Shown piece by piece: positions 1-13,900 of a DNA stretch of 64,000 nt. The DNA comes from Achatina immaculata. Taxonomy: Eukaryota > Mollusca > Gastropoda > Stylommatophora > Achatinidae. Each line of letters begins with the position of its first letter. Positions within the stretch are counted from its first letter, which is position 1. Under the pieces are notes generated by a model, which saw nothing but the letters and a program-made list of their open reading frames with translations, was not told the origin of the DNA and made no database searches. Made by a program: the position numbers and the translations under genes. The stretch spans positions 32,323,584 to 32,387,583 of the forward strand of contig CM019719.1 of assembly GCA_009760885.1 (NCBI GenBank), read 5' to 3'.

Positions 1-461
1 CCAACTACAGAGAATGTTTAACGCTTTCCGTGCGTATGGTCATTATAGTGATATTTCCGGTATCCCACAGCTACCGTATGGTCATTATAGCGACAGTTGT
101 TTGTTTCAATAAAACAACCGGTGTAACATTTAGATTGTACATATTTCGTCCACAATTCGGGTGACACTTTTCAAAATGGCGAAAGAGTGCCTAGTTACGA
201 GCGATGCCGAATGAGAAAAAGGAAGAGAAAGACCGACATTTTTCAATTTTTGATGATGTAGATAGGGGTATGGACATGGCCTGTGACCACCCCACTGCTC
301 TTGAATGTATCCTAAGTAGATTTAGACATATTTAGACGACTGGAGAAGTAGTTAGGAGTTATTTCAGACATTAATTTAGCGAGAATGCAACATCGAATCA
401 GAATATGAGATCGACAAGTAGATCTACACATCTCAGATAGTAAGTAGTGTAGATCTAGACC
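1..461. other. No gene recognised
   Basis: AT-rich sequence with no splice-bounded reading frame or family I recognise. A short motif containing 'tatggtcattatag' occurs twice in the first 95 bases, so this may be the edge of a repeat. Confidence 0.5.
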
Positions 462-1276
462 TCGCCTAAAGATCTTGATTTGCTGATGACATAATTCTTA
501 TCAGTGACAATGTGAAATTGATGCAGGAAAAAAACAGATTCCCTGTCTTCCTTGGCTAGCAGAATAGGTTTTGAAATTAACAAAGACAAAACAAAAATAA
601 TGAATCTTCTCATTAATCAAGAAGGAAAAATGTATGTAGAAGGAACAGTTGTTGATGAAGTAAACCAATTTGCATACCTTGGTAGCTACATAGACCAAGA
701 TGGTGACACCAGGAAGGAAGTTAGAATTGCAAAAGCAGCATTTTCCTTAACAAATCTTGAGAACATATGGAATTCAAAAGTTATAAGCGCAAAAACCAAG
801 TTAAGATTATTCAATTCAAATGTGATATCCACCCTAATTTATGCATGCAAAAGCTGGAAATCAACTAAAGAAATAGGCAAGAACTTAGACTCTTTTGAAA
901 ATAAATGCCTAAGGAAAATACTTGGTATAAAGTGGAATGAATTCAAGAACAATGGAGAGATAAGACAGATGAGCAAACAACAACCTGTCTCATGAGTGAT
1001 CAGAAAAAGAAGATGGACATATGTAGGCCATGTGATGAGAATAAACAATCAGAAAATACCAAAACAAGCTATCAAGTGGAGCACAACAGGCCGAAGAAAA
1101 AGAAGTCGACCGTGTGAAACTTTAAAGAGGACATTGTTAAGAGAAGCCAGTTTAGTGGGCATAATATCCCTTGATGAAGTTAAAAGATTTGCCGAGAACA
1201 GGATAACTTTGCAAACAACTGTGCGAGCCCCATGTGATGTATACTGGCACGGGAAGGGTGTAAGATGTAAGATAAA
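462..1276 (+). pseudogene. 5'-truncated LINE (family B) reverse-transcriptase C-terminal part
   Basis: Translated pieces match the C-terminal part of a non-LTR retrotransposon polyprotein: the thumb region after the catalytic box, the conserved F-A-Y-L-G-S-Y-I-D stretch, then a basic tail with G-R-R-K-R-S-R-P. Other copies in this window are at 12990, 31758, 37380, 59365 and 62666. A Trp codon conserved in those copies is TGA here (993-995), which splits the frame. The end carries a short GTAAGAT-type tandem tail, as other B copies do. A dead, 5'-truncated copy. Confidence 0.85.
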
Positions 1277-1562
1277 TGAATTAATATTGAAGAAGGCTGG
1301 CTAGTAAAGAGGATTAAATAGAGAAAACTTAAATATTTAAGACACATTAAATGTCATGATAATTTAGAGAAGACCATCTTGGAAGGGTACATAATGGGGA
1401 AAAGACAGAGAAGAAGGCCAAGGTGAAGATGGCTGCAAGACAGCATTGATAATCTGCAAATGGACGCATCAGCAGCAGGCCATCTTACTTACGACCGAGA
1501 GGCCTACGGAAGAGCTGTTAGGGAGGTAAAGTTCCACAAGGGACATGCAAATGACTGACTGA
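1277..1562 (+). pseudogene. LINE (family C) 3' end
   Basis: Abuts the tail of the preceding B copy. The decayed translation resembles a LINE C-terminus (L-V-K-R-I, Y-x-G-H, E-G-Y-I-x-G-K-R, G-R-P-R) and ends near a G-H-A-N-D motif. The same 3' end recurs at 17256, 29757, 43770, 49358 and 51132, often followed by (AATG)n. No intact frame. Confidence 0.8.
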
Positions 1563-1574
1563 TAAATGATTTTT

Positions 1575-2075
1575 TTTTTAAAACAACTATATCCTGTATT
1601 AGTAGAATTTTTAAAAAATTACATCCTGTATAGATGAATTATAAAAATTATTTCCTTATGGACGAATTAAAAAAATTATGTTCTGTAGTAATGAAGTTTA
1701 AACAAATTACATTCTGTATAGTTGAGTTATAAAACTATTTCCTATATAAATTGTAAATATTTTTTTTCCTTATGAATGAATTATAAAACTATATCCTATA
1801 TTTATGAATTTTTTAAAAAATAGTGTTGGATGCAAAATATTTGAGTTAGAAAATTATTTCCTGTATGTATGAATTATGAAATTATATTCGGTATAAATGA
1901 AATTATGAAACTATTCTGTTTATGAATGAATTATTAAACTATATCCTGTGTAGATGAATTATAAAACTATTCCATGTATGAATGAATTATAAACTATATG
2001 CTATATGAATGGATTATATAATTATGTTCCTAATAAATGAAATGTGAAGCTATATCCTAATTTATAAAATATTCC
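1575..2075. repeat. Degenerate AT-rich tandem repeat
   Basis: About a dozen diverged units of roughly 35-40 bp, each built around 'atgaattataaaactat' and 'tatcctgtat'. Unit length drifts. No coding potential. Confidence 0.65.
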
Positions 2076-2109
2076 GTGTGAACGAACTAAGTATGTATGA
2101 TCCTAAAAT

Positions 2110-5100
2110 GTTTTCCACTGGTGTTTAATAATAAAAGATAAACATTCTCTTCTGGCAAGGAGCAAGTAACTGTTCAATGAATTACCTTGCTTAATTCAGC
2201 TTTAATTTAATTCTCGCTAAGTATTGTCCCTTTGAAGTCATAACAACCATTGTATGTGTGTGTGTATATAGACAGAGAGAGAGATCAGTGCTGCTAACTT
2301 ATGTAAATAGCATAATGATTTAAAAAACAATGGTTGGAGTGAGGTAATCAGTGGGGTATTTTATCTTGCATCTTCACAACACTTTTTCTTCATTCTCAGC
2401 ATTTTATAGTTATCTGATGAAGGTACAGGCCAAAATATTGTGTTGTTGTCTTGTTACAGGCAAAGCTTGCCTGTATCATTCTCTGCCATTATGAAATTAT
2501 GGTAGCTTCTGGTTGTGATAATTGTAACACTCCCTCCCTTATATTTGTGCCTTTTATAAACTGCTTTCTTTTTATTATTATTTACATCCAACTTATATTT
2601 TCTACTGTACATCTGTGAACTTGCTGGGTATTTGACCATATTTGGTAAATGGTTGCTTCTCAGTTGATTAATCCATAGTTAAATGTATCTTATTATCAAA
2701 GGCAGAATGGGAAGAAATGTTTTCAGTGTGTTCATTTCAACTAAATTAACCCTTTAATTTATGGTTAAATATATTTTATTATCATTTTTTATTTGTCTCC
2801 CACTTATTCAAAGACAGTATGGGAATTGATACATTTTCAAGGTGTTCAATGTGGATAAATTAACCCTTTAATCCCTAATAAAATATACCTTAGACCAGTT
2901 TTGGTGTTTCGGTCCAGTTTCCTTCAGCAAAGAACTTTTTTTTTAAATGTATATGCACAAGAAAAAAATAATTGATATTAGTTATCTGTTCATGAAAGGA
3001 AATCGGCTGATTAAGCTGTAAATAAATTTTATTTCACAGTGAGTCTTTCACTTCTTTGTTTAATGAATAGGAAATGGATGGTTCATGAGTTATTTGATAT
3101 TTGAAGTACCATATATATACAAAGACTGTGTATGTTTAGAAAGTTAGATTCTTTTAAATAATAGATATTGAAGTGAAAATTTATAGTTAAAAATCTGTAA
3201 GTTTTTCAAAGTAGCCTATCTTGTTCTGCATATATTTCAGCACATATATAGTGCAGGAAGGTATAATGATTTAGTCAGTGAAATAAATGGTCATTTGTGA
3301 AGGGCCACAGAGGGTTTGATTATTTAACACCTATAATTTGATCATTGATTATTAGGCTTTAAAAAAAAATGGAAGGAAAAGCTTTGCATTTATAAATGAA
3401 ATAAAGGATGAGGAATAGGGAAAAGGAGAGAAAGTCTAAATTTATATGTATGCTATAAAACTTATGAGTAATGGCTTATTTTCCAGTGCAATACTACCAG
3501 TGTCAAAGAAAGCCTCGTTTGTTTTTTTGTTTTTTTTTATATTTTTCTGAATTTACAAGAGGAACAGAATACTGAGTTTACAAATATAAGCAAGCAACCA
3601 CAGTTTAGCTGCAAAAAACTGAAATTTGTGTATATTAATATTAACAGAACTGCTCCTTCCATTTTGTTTTTATTGTTTTACTTGAATAGTTACATTCCTT
3701 GTTGGCACTGGGCCACAGCATTATGTGTCTCATCTATCTCAGCACTTTTCCAGTGACCAAATGTTCTTGACTTATATGTTCCATGCTGAGAGAGAATATT
3801 TTCTCTAGAAACCAGTGGACTTAACTGAAATAACAAGGCTCACAAATACTTCAAGAGAGTTTTTTTTTTTAACACCAGATTGTAAAGAAACTCTTTCCTA
3901 CTTAAGTTAAAATAAATTATAGCTTACCAGAATTATCCCCAATTTTAAGCATGTTTTTATTGAGAGGACCAAGTTCTTTAAATGAGATCTATGACAACTG
4001 TTCAGCTTCATCATTGTTGTATTTTCCTATTCTTTATGTCTTATAGGAGGGATGACTGTGGTAAGTAGAAGTCAGCACAAACACCATGTCTAAATGTAAC
4101 ATTCAAGTCACTGTCATTCATTATTTTGTTCAGTTTTTTATTTATTTGTCACTGTGTGTCTACAGCTTTCTAAATCAAAGACTTCTACCTTGTGCAGTGT
4201 CTTTTTTTTTTATTGGGTGAACATTCATCAGGGAAAATAAGGTTTAGATGGATATACTGACCAGCATAAATTATGCACTTAATAAAGTACATAGCAGATA
4301 AAGTCTGAATTTTAAGACTGCTTGACTTCAAGTGCTTCCATATCTTAAATTCTAACCAAAAGTAAGAAAATTATTCTGCATTTACTTAAAAAATAACATT
4401 ATTTTTTTTACTGTCTTCAAATGTGTTCATAAAAAAAAAGATTTAATTAAAGGTGTTAGAAATGATATACACTTAAATAGATAAATATTTAGATAAGTTA
4501 AAACAGCTTTTGTTGATAAAACATACAGTCAGTGTATGATTGTATAGTAGTTTCTTTATAGATAATTTTTTATTAGAAGTAAATTTATTATATGTATCAC
4601 AGTTTTTTTTATTCTCATATAAACATAATGTAGTCTTACTTGATACTGCACAAAAGAAAACTAAAAGAAATCATTGACTGAGGTAATAAAGAATTAATGG
4701 AAAAAGTGCATTGTTATATTTATTTATTTCTGAAACAGTGAGTAAGATTCATTTTCATATGCATAAAACATAAAATTTCACTTTGTTCAATGCTTTGTTT
4801 TAACAATGTTAAAAGTGACACATTTATTATTTTCTAGAAGTATGTATCATAATGAAAATGACCCTTGCACAGATAAACACAAGCCAGTGCCATTTGTGTG
4901 GTAAGTGTTTATGAATTGGCAGTGTTACTGACTTGCCCAAGTGTTATTATATGATATGAAAGCAAATAAATTTGCTTCAGAGCTGCTGTATAGTTTTGAT
5001 TGTTAGTTTCTCTTATAATATCACAAGTTTATTTTGTATCCTGTCTGCTGTTCTAATAACATGGAGAAAAACTTAAGGATACAGATAAGAGTTTAACAGC

Positions 5101-6400
5101 TGGTGTGCGTGCACTTGCGTGCTTGCATGTGTGTGTGTGTATGTGTTTTGGGGGGTGGGCAGCATTTTAGGACCTCTCTTGTGGGATCTCTCTGTGCTGT
5201 GAAATGTCCTCTTGACAGATGATGCTGTGGTGAATAACTTCAGAAAAAAATGTCATTATATCTGATCAAGAATGTACTGCAGTGGCTTTTCTTTATTTCA
5301 CTGAATGTACTAATGAGATAAGCTTTTCATCTGGCTCCACCTGCAGGAACATTACAATCATACTCTGCTGGCTGTAGTAATTCACAACAAACATTTACTA
5401 ACATTATTGTATGGAAGTAGGAGAGGGTCTTTGCTACCTTATTTTGTTCATTAATGCCAGTGAGAGAGTCTCTTCAGAAACATTTCAGTAAAATTTAGAC
5501 CTTCAGAAGAAACGTATCCACTAACTATATGTAGATGGCGGGTATTTCGCTGGGTACAGTAAATAACTAGGAATACTGGCCAATAAAACACATTATTAAA
5601 ACTATACCTGCAGAAAAGTATATGCTTGATATAAAGTACATAATTTATATCTCTGAAGTGCTAAAACAAAAGTGTTCTTGTGATGTTTTTAATGTTAAAA
5701 CACCCTTTGTTCTTGTGAGGAACAAATTAGCAGATACGATATAATATGCGTGTGTGTGTTAAAAAAAAACATATCATAACCAGCTTAAAAAATCTCAGCA
5801 GTGCATAACAACATAATCAGTAGCCATAGTCTGTGACAAAGAAGGAAAACAAAAGACAACAATAAAATGAAAACAGAATTTGTGGTGTGTGTATTTTTCC
5901 TTAAACAGTTGGTTGTAAAATGTATTTCTGATTAGTTTTTTGGGGTTGAGATGCAGTTGATGGGTATACTTTCCACAAGGTTTCCATCTACTATTAATGT
6001 TATGTATGTATTAGTAGTAATTTTAGTTTTCTCATGTAAAATTCACAGAAATTAAGTTTTAAAAATTCATTTTTATGTGAGGTTTTAGTGCATATTTACA
6101 TCCGATGCTGGCGTCAGTGAGCTGACACTGAGATAACAGTGTTTGCTGGCTCAAAGATAAGGAGCACAATATCACATCAAAAATGTCAAATTTAATTATA
6201 TTTGCCAATTAACCTGATGTGAGAGCACGTCAGATCCTTGTTATTAGTCAGTTGCTAAAAAAATCTCATTATTTGCTATTGGACCCCCAGAAAGAACTTG
6301 GTAAATGGTGCTGTTGAATGCAGCATGGGATTTATCTCTCTCATCTTCCAGTAAATCAAGTTGTCAAACAGTTATCCGCAAGTTTTATCTTTAGTATATC
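2110..6400. other. AT-rich intergenic DNA, no gene recognised
   Basis: I found no convincing exon, RNA gene or transposon with defined ends here. Homopolymer T and A runs and short GT tracts are common. A segment near 2400-2640 has the 'tgatgaagg...ggccaaaatatt' pattern, weakly like the dispersed repeats at 20060 and 55320. Confidence 0.5.
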
Positions 6401-6404
6401 TATC

Positions 6405-6595
6405 TGTTTTCTCACCTGGAGTCCCCAAGGGAAAGCGGAAATGAGGAAGACCTAGAAATACATGGCAAAGGAAGCTGAGATCAGAAACACCGACTACACC
6501 TGAAAACAGACAGAAGAAACAGCCCAGGATAGAAATAAATGGAGAGCCCTTGTTGATGGCCCATGGCCCAGATAGGTTAAAGAAGGATATCTAGC
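6405..6595 (+). pseudogene. LINE 3'-end fragment
   Basis: Decayed translation resembles the C-terminal tail of LINE polyproteins: a G-K-x-x-x-R-K-T stretch, then an A-Q-D-R-N-K-W-R motif and A-L-V-D-G. Short and frame-disrupted. Its family is not clearly one of the others here. Confidence 0.55.
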
Positions 6596-6975
6596 AGTTT
6601 CCATATTTTTTCACACAGCTTTTAGGTTTCATGATTGCTACATTTTAATTGGATTGGCCATATTTTATTATTATATAGTTTGAATATTGCTACTTTCCAC
6701 CATTATCCTATCATTCTCCTCCACCATTATCCCTTCACTTTCTTCCATAGTGAAAGCAATATAACTGGATATCAATTTCTCCCACAGCCTGGATCTACAT
6801 ATTGATCAAAACAACTTAAATTCTCTGAATATCAGAGAAAATAATAAGCCATTTATCTTTTCATACACACTGTGTTGATGAATGAACTGAGAAAATATGT
6901 AAAATCAGTGTGAGATTCAGAAATAAAAGAATGGAGGTAACTCAACCGAGGAATCAATCTCATGCAACAGTTCTT

Positions 6976-7175
6976 ATCCTAGACTCCTTAGGATAAAAAA
7001 AATGATAAGAAAACTATCCTAGAATCCTTAGGATAACAAAATGATAAGAAAACTATCCTAGAATCCTTACAATTAAAAAAATAAGAAGAAACTATCCTAG
7101 AATCCTTAGGATAAAAAAACAAATATGCTAAGAAAACTATCCTAGAATCCTTAGGATGAAAAAAAATATGCTAAG
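6976..7175. repeat. ~40-bp minisatellite with palindromic core
   Basis: About five units, each containing 'tatcctagaatccttaggat', a near-palindrome with 7-base arms, followed by an A-rich spacer. Lies beyond the 3' end of the EVG1-like gene. Confidence 0.85.
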
Positions 7176-7674
7176 AAAACTATCAAAACAAAATTAAAGG
7201 ATAAAGACAGAAAAAAAAAAAGTTTCAGAGACATGTTTTCAGACTTTGAAAAAAATGGATTCTTTTATTATAGCTATGGCACCAGGCTAAAATATTCCTG
7301 TAAAGCCATTTAAAAATACGAGATGATTTTGATGAACCACATAGAAATACCAAGATCTACTGTTCCTACTATGAGGCTAAACAAACAGGAAATGTCAGTG
7401 CTGCAGCACCTAAAATCTAAGAATCCACAATTCAGAAGTCTCCAGCTGTAAAACAAAACAAAGCATGAAGAAAATAATACTGAGATAGCGTACTCACAAA
7501 ACAGCAATCTGTTAACAAATCTGTACTCTGTAAATTGAAATCTAAGCAAGTGAAACATATTTTTTAAAAAAGGACTTATAGACAAAATAAATGCGTATCG
7601 GGGCTTTCAGAATGACCAATGAACAGAAAGCAAAGTTTGTAAACTATTTTTAAAAAAAAAAAAAGCTTTTTTCA

Positions 7675-7680
7675 TTTATT
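7675..7680 (-). promoter_or_regulatory. Candidate polyadenylation signal of the EVG1-like gene
   Basis: AATAAA on the minus strand about 160 bases past the stop codon at 7840. It is a reasonable candidate, but other A-rich hexamers lie further downstream. Confidence 0.4.
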
Positions 7681-7839
7681 TTATATCAACTTTCCATATG
7701 TTTTTCTTAAATACTCAGAGCACAAAACTGAGCTTCGTATATAAAGCCCTAAATATACTTCAAGATGCATCTCTCTCCCTTGGCACTTCCTGTATCTAAC
7801 CAATATGTCAATAAATACATTAAACTAACAATACCAGCT

Positions 7840-7947
7840 TCAAGATTCAGCATTTCTGGTGCCCATCTTTCTCTTTTCATCTTCTTCAATCAGCTTCTGA
7901 AGTTCTAGAGATCTCTTTTTGTCAATGATCTCCATCTCTCGAACTTT
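7840..7947 (-). CDS. C22orf23: EVG1-like gene, last coding exon
   Basis: 108 nt in phase 0 after acceptor CTTTCAG. Encodes [13 protein letters not shown] and a charged helical tail ending at TGA. Confidence 0.9.
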   Translation of the reverse strand, partial: KVREMEIIDKKRSLELQKLIEEDEKRKMGTRNAES

Positions 7948-10900
7948 CTGAAAGAAGTATGCAACAGAATTTATGAACAATCATTTCAAAAACACGAGTC
8001 TTCTATCTTATTAAACTGTTAAGACTACTTGTCTGTTCAGTGTACAACAAAAACAAATTTTTTTTCTTTCTACAGCTGAATATTCTGGCATATGTTACAG
8101 CCAATAAAAGAGATAAAAGTAATTGGAGTTAGACATCAGTATTATTGCCAGTTAAGCTTACTATTATAATTTTACTATTTATCCATTTCCATAAGAGGAT
8201 ACAAAAGAAACTGGTGTCACCAACTGGAGAAAGAAGATTAGGAATAGAGATGAATGGAGATGAACTTTATCTGCAGCAATGAGCCTTAATGGCTCGGAAG
8301 GCTGAAGAAGAAGAAGATCCATTTCCATATTTGTTTCAATAGCTTGGCAAGCACATATATTGATTGATCTGAGGTTTTGTTGAGTGATTGCACAAGCATA
8401 CACAAAATAAATCGGGGGTGCAACTTTCCAAAGTAATATACCATGACAGTTAAAAATAAGTAAATGCACTCAATGTCAATCCAAGAAAATAAACTTTATT
8501 TCAAAAGCTTCCAAATTCTTTCACACCCTTTAAAAATGACTTGTAAGGGTTTCATTCCCACAAAACTGCTTCCATTTCTTACACATTTTTCATCCAAACA
8601 TACTTCAATACTTTTATATGAAACATGATATTTTATTTAATCTAGGTTCTTTACTGGGTTAAATTCTGACACATTAGGAAAGCATGACCAATACATTTAG
8701 ACATTTATATCATGTAGCAGGTTTTTTTATGTTTTAATCTCACTTGGTTTAACAGATATTATTATATTACCTATATGGGCTTACCTGGGAGATTTCTGTG
8801 GCAATGATAGTGCGATACTTTTCTCCTTGACCTAAAGCTTCCATTTCTTTGAGAAAGTTTTTTCTGTCTTCTATTTCATTCTGCACTGAAATTGAAGGAC
8901 AAGAAGAAGAAAAAAAAAACGATGGTTTTCAACATGACAACAAATAAGTAAATTAATATAATATTCAAACAATGACTAACCAATTTATTTTCCATATGCC
9001 AATAAAATTTAAGCACTGTGACAGTAACAGAGACAAAGTCACAAATTATACCTGGTTCAGTGACAAAACTCTCAGACAACAAAAACAGACACAGTGAAAA
9101 AATAAAAGTGTATTTCAAATAAAATCAAATGGAACATCAAAATGATTGATGAAATGATTATAACTGATTGTTGATCTTCCTGGACCTGCTGACATGAATC
9201 TCTTGCAGCCAATAATCTTCTTTTTTTTTTTTTAATCCTGTCATGCCTTAGAGGCACATAGGGATATGGTGTTAGTGCCCATATTTTCCTTGACCTGTCG
9301 GCACACTAGAGGGTGATAGTGCCTGGCCGCCTTTCCTTCCCCAACTCCAGAAGAAGTCGGGTACCCATTTCTACAGCTGGGTGACCGGGGTGCCCCCGGC
9401 CGGATTCAAACCCCCGACCTTGGAGCACAAATATTAAGTCTGTTGTGGAAAGAGTTATCATGGTTACACCAAGGGTGATGGCTGAAGACAAATGTAACTA
9501 GCAGAAAGAAAATAGAACAAGTACATAAATAATAATGTACAGATAAACACTGCAACATGAGTGAAAGTCAGCTGCTGAGATGACCAGAAATAGCCAAATT
9601 TGTTAACCCTGACTATAAGACTCTTTTCCATACTCATTTCCAACTGATTTAAAAAAAAAAAAAAAAAGATCGGTTAATAATAGTTTAAATATGGTCAACA
9701 CCAATTATTCTAAGCAGCTTATATAGCTGGCTTTAGCCACACAAGACAGAATTTGAAATAATGCAGTTTTTTCTCTATTTAAATATTTTAAATTGCAGTG
9801 GGAAAAGCTACTGCACACATAGCAAGCTCCCACTGAAAAAAGTTATGGCATACGTAAAACTGTCTTTCAGCGGAAAGGGAAGTAAATCCTCTTACACAAA
9901 GACAGAAGACTGCCGCTGGCAGCCCCACCAGATTAATCAATAGATTTTTCTTAAAGCATGGGCTTAGCATGTACTTCAGTCAGTTTAATATTAGATGAAG
10001 TGCTAATATTAGATGATGCTGCATTAGAGGCATAAGAATAATGCGACAATCAAATGACATTCTTGAATAACCTTACATAATAAAGTTATCAAACATGGTA
10101 ATTAATTAAGATATGAAACAAATAAACTTATACGAATTTTTAAAGCAAGTCACATATAAGTAGCAGTAATGAAAAGATAAGGAAAAGATGAAAATAGCCA
10201 TAGAACTATATTCATTCTTAAGATTTATGTTTGTTCATTAATATTTGAAGACCAAACAGTAGTATATAAGATGAGCCATCAGTACATATGCCACCCTCAG
10301 AAGCATCTGTTATACAAACTTATGAACTGAGCAAATAAAGAAGAGTACAAAGAAAATCTGAATAAAAAATCCTTGTCTTGTTTCCTTCCTCACATACCTT
10401 TTAGTATTTAAGGGCAAATAAACATAATGACCGGGCTTGGCTGTTTAATTCATATAACAGTATACTTAAAGTATCTTATCTCCCCCCATCTATCTCCAGT
10501 GTGTGCAACTCCTTCATCTGTTTCCTACCATTCTCAGCATGAATGTTCACTGTCTGGTGGTAGCTGTGCAACATGATCAATCCATTTAACCTGTTGTTTC
10601 TGGATATAGTGTAACACTCCAATTTTACTCCAACCTTTGCCCCACCTATGTCATTTCTTATTTTGTCTCTTTAAAAAAAAACTCTAAAGTTAAAGAAAGA
10701 AAAAAAAAACTTTATTATGGACATAATGCAACACTCAGGGTGCTAGATTCTCAAGCTACATGAACTGGGCTCTAGTCTGACTCCAATGAACTCCATCCAA
10801 CCTGTGAAATATGGATATCTGACATTTTTATACTGGGAACAATGACACAAAAGGTTCAACTCTTTCACTTGTGAATTTGTATGCTATGCCAGAATAAATG

Positions 10901-13900
10901 TTGATGAGAAATTCATGCAGAAATAAACTTCAAGGAAGATATTCTATAATTTAAAAATAAGGGTTAAGTTAGAAATGTGCTACTTTCCATTTTGTTTAGA
11001 GTTTACCTAAATAAAGAGAGCATTGATTCGCATAGGCATGCAAAATATCTACCAACACTGAGAGCGTTGCTTTTTAGTGAAAGAGTTAAAGGACCTGGAT
11101 ACTCCTATCTCTTGAAGCTGGGCTCTTACAAAGTGAGATATAATAATTCACTTTCCTGCAGAACTTAAAAAGTTGTAGTTTTATCAGAGATTAAGACAAT
11201 AGAATTTTAGCAATGGATGTTTTTAGTAACAGTGGACTTTAGGAAGTTTGCAGGAGGAGTCTGACAGGCAATAATAGTGCTCATCCTTAAACACACAAGC
11301 GTAACTGAGTAATCTTGACATGTTCAAGTAAGCATGAAATGGGATAAATACAGCAAGGGTTTCCAAACCTTTTATGATTATGACCTGCTTTGGACTTCAA
11401 ATAGTTTCATGAGACCATACAGCTGTTTCAAGCAATTATTTAAGGATTTTGTGTGTTGTTTAGTAACTGCTTCTTTAATAGCAGCAGTGCTTTCATGTAA
11501 TATGAAAATAAAAAGCAATGGAAAATATGAATTTAAAAAATCTTAGTTTTATATTTTGGGAGTTAAATATTTAATCATAATTTGCAGGTTTTCATAAATA
11601 GGAATCCAAGTGTAGATTTCTGGGGTCCATGACAAAATTTGTATCTAACTTCTAACTAACCTCTAGATGAAGTTCAGCTGTCCTTTCAATAAATAATGAG
11701 TGCAGGCAACAGATTAATTTATTGAGAAATAAATATATCAGTTGTGTTTGTATCATTAGTATTTGCTTGTACATGCATATAATTTTTTCATGAAGTACAG
11801 CAACATGATTGGTCATTTTGCAAGAACGCATAATAAAGAAAGATACGTGTGTCAGTCAACTATCAAAGCATGGCAATATATTAAATATTAGACTTACTTG
11901 TCATCTCATGTTTAAATTATGTTTTGTAAACTTAACTCTGCAACCAGATTGCATAATTAAAAATAACACCTCAAAACTAAACAAGACTGGCAAATGAAGC
12001 CACAGATAAACTGGCTTTTATTGTTTTAAAATGGTTAAGAGAGGGGTTATGGCTGACCTTTGTTTATAAAAGCTCCAAGTACAATTGGTAACTGAATGTA
12101 TTCACAAGACAATTAGTGGAAAGCCACTTACATTCTTCAAACCTGTCTGGGAGAGGTGGTGGTGTCTTCTGCCTTTCAACTTTGCTCTTCACATGAATTT
12201 GTGGCTTGTCTTCCCCATAAGCCATAATATTGGCTAGTTTCTCCTTCTCTCTCTCTGATCTTGTATCTTAAAACATAGAATGACTGTAGTTTCCATATAG
12301 AGCCAAAAGATATTGAAAATGATATTAAAACAAACAAACTTCTTTTAATTTGCTTTTTTTCCCCACACCCAAATAAATTATTGCATCCAAGCATAGGATT
12401 AACCAGAGTATACAAGTAAGACAGCAAAGAGATCAAACAAAGAGGTCCTGAAAGAGGCAGAAGAAGTGGGACAAGCAACAACAAAATTCAGGAAGAGACA
12501 ATCCAAACTCATAATGAGAGCAGGTGGACTGAAATATTTGATAACAACAGGATGATGGGGGGGGGGGGGGGGGGGAAGAGACCAAGGCAGACAAAGACAG
12601 AAGTTGCTGGATGGACTGATGAAGTGGAATGGAGAAAGAACACTAGTCCATTTTATAGTTAACACCCAGAATAGAGAATTGTGGAAAAGAATGACCACAT
12701 TGCCTGTCAGCATGCCACTGAATAGATAGATAGATAAAAATATTTTAATAGTTCTGCATAAATAAGCATTTTATTGAATTATTTATTGAACAAATCAAAT
12801 TGCAATGAGAAAATACTAGGGTTTTTTTTTGGCCAAGTACAAGAAATGAAGGCAACAGATACATAACAAGGTTCTGGATTAGTGCAGCTGATAAGGTACT
12901 GTTCTCCTGAGGATGTTTCACATTGAATACATAATACTGACATGCTTCAGCTTATCTAGCTGTAAAAACTGGTACCTAACAAACTCATATTTAGGAACCT
13001 TGGGATTCTCTGATCATTTCTTCTCATCAAGTGACCAACATATGTCCATCTCCTTTTCCTGATCACCCATGAGACTGGTTGTTGTTCAGTCATCTGTCTT
13101 ATCTCTGCATTGTTCTTGAATTCATTCCACTTGATGCAGAGTATTTTCCTTAGGCATTTGTTTTCAAAAGAGTCTAATTTCTTTTCTATTTCTTTAGTTG
13201 TTTTCCAGCTTTCGCATGCATAAATGAGGGTGGATATTACATTTGAATTGAATAGTCTTAACTTGGTTTTTGTGCTTATAACTTTTGAATTCCATATGTT
13301 CTCAAGATTCTTGAAGATTGATGCTGCTTTTGCAATTCTGATCCTAACTTCCTTTCTTGTGTCACCATCCTGGTCTATGTAGCTGCCAAGGTATGCAAAT
13401 TGATTGACTTCTTCAATATCTGTCCCTTCTATGTGTATTTTTCCATTTTGATTGATGGGAATTTTCATTATTTTTGTTTTGTCCTTGTTAATTTCAAGTC
13501 CTATTTTGCTAGCCAGTGAAGACAGGCTATCTGTTTTTCTTGCATGGAATTCACATTATTACTGATAAGAGTTATGTCATCAGCAAAATCAAGATCTTCT
13601 AGTTGGGTCCCATGTACCCAGTCAATACCTGTGTTACCTGTGCAGCATTTTTTCATTATGAAGTCTACTGTAATCCCAAAAAGTAAAGGAGACAGTATAC
13701 ATCCTTGTTTCACGCCTGTTTCAATCTGGAACCATTCACTCATCCCTTCTTCTGTCTTGACTGCACAACCATATCCATTATATAAGTCCTTAATGATGTT
13801 GACAATTTTAGATGGTATTCCATATAGACATAAAATTCTCCATAATGAATCTCTGTGTATGCTATCAAATGCCTTTTTAAAATCTATGAAGTTCAGTATT

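Noticed and set aside
4868..4905. Short segment between AG and GTAAGT coding a C-x-x-C
   Set aside because: Too short, no partner exon, and the surrounding sequence is AT-rich without other coding signs.
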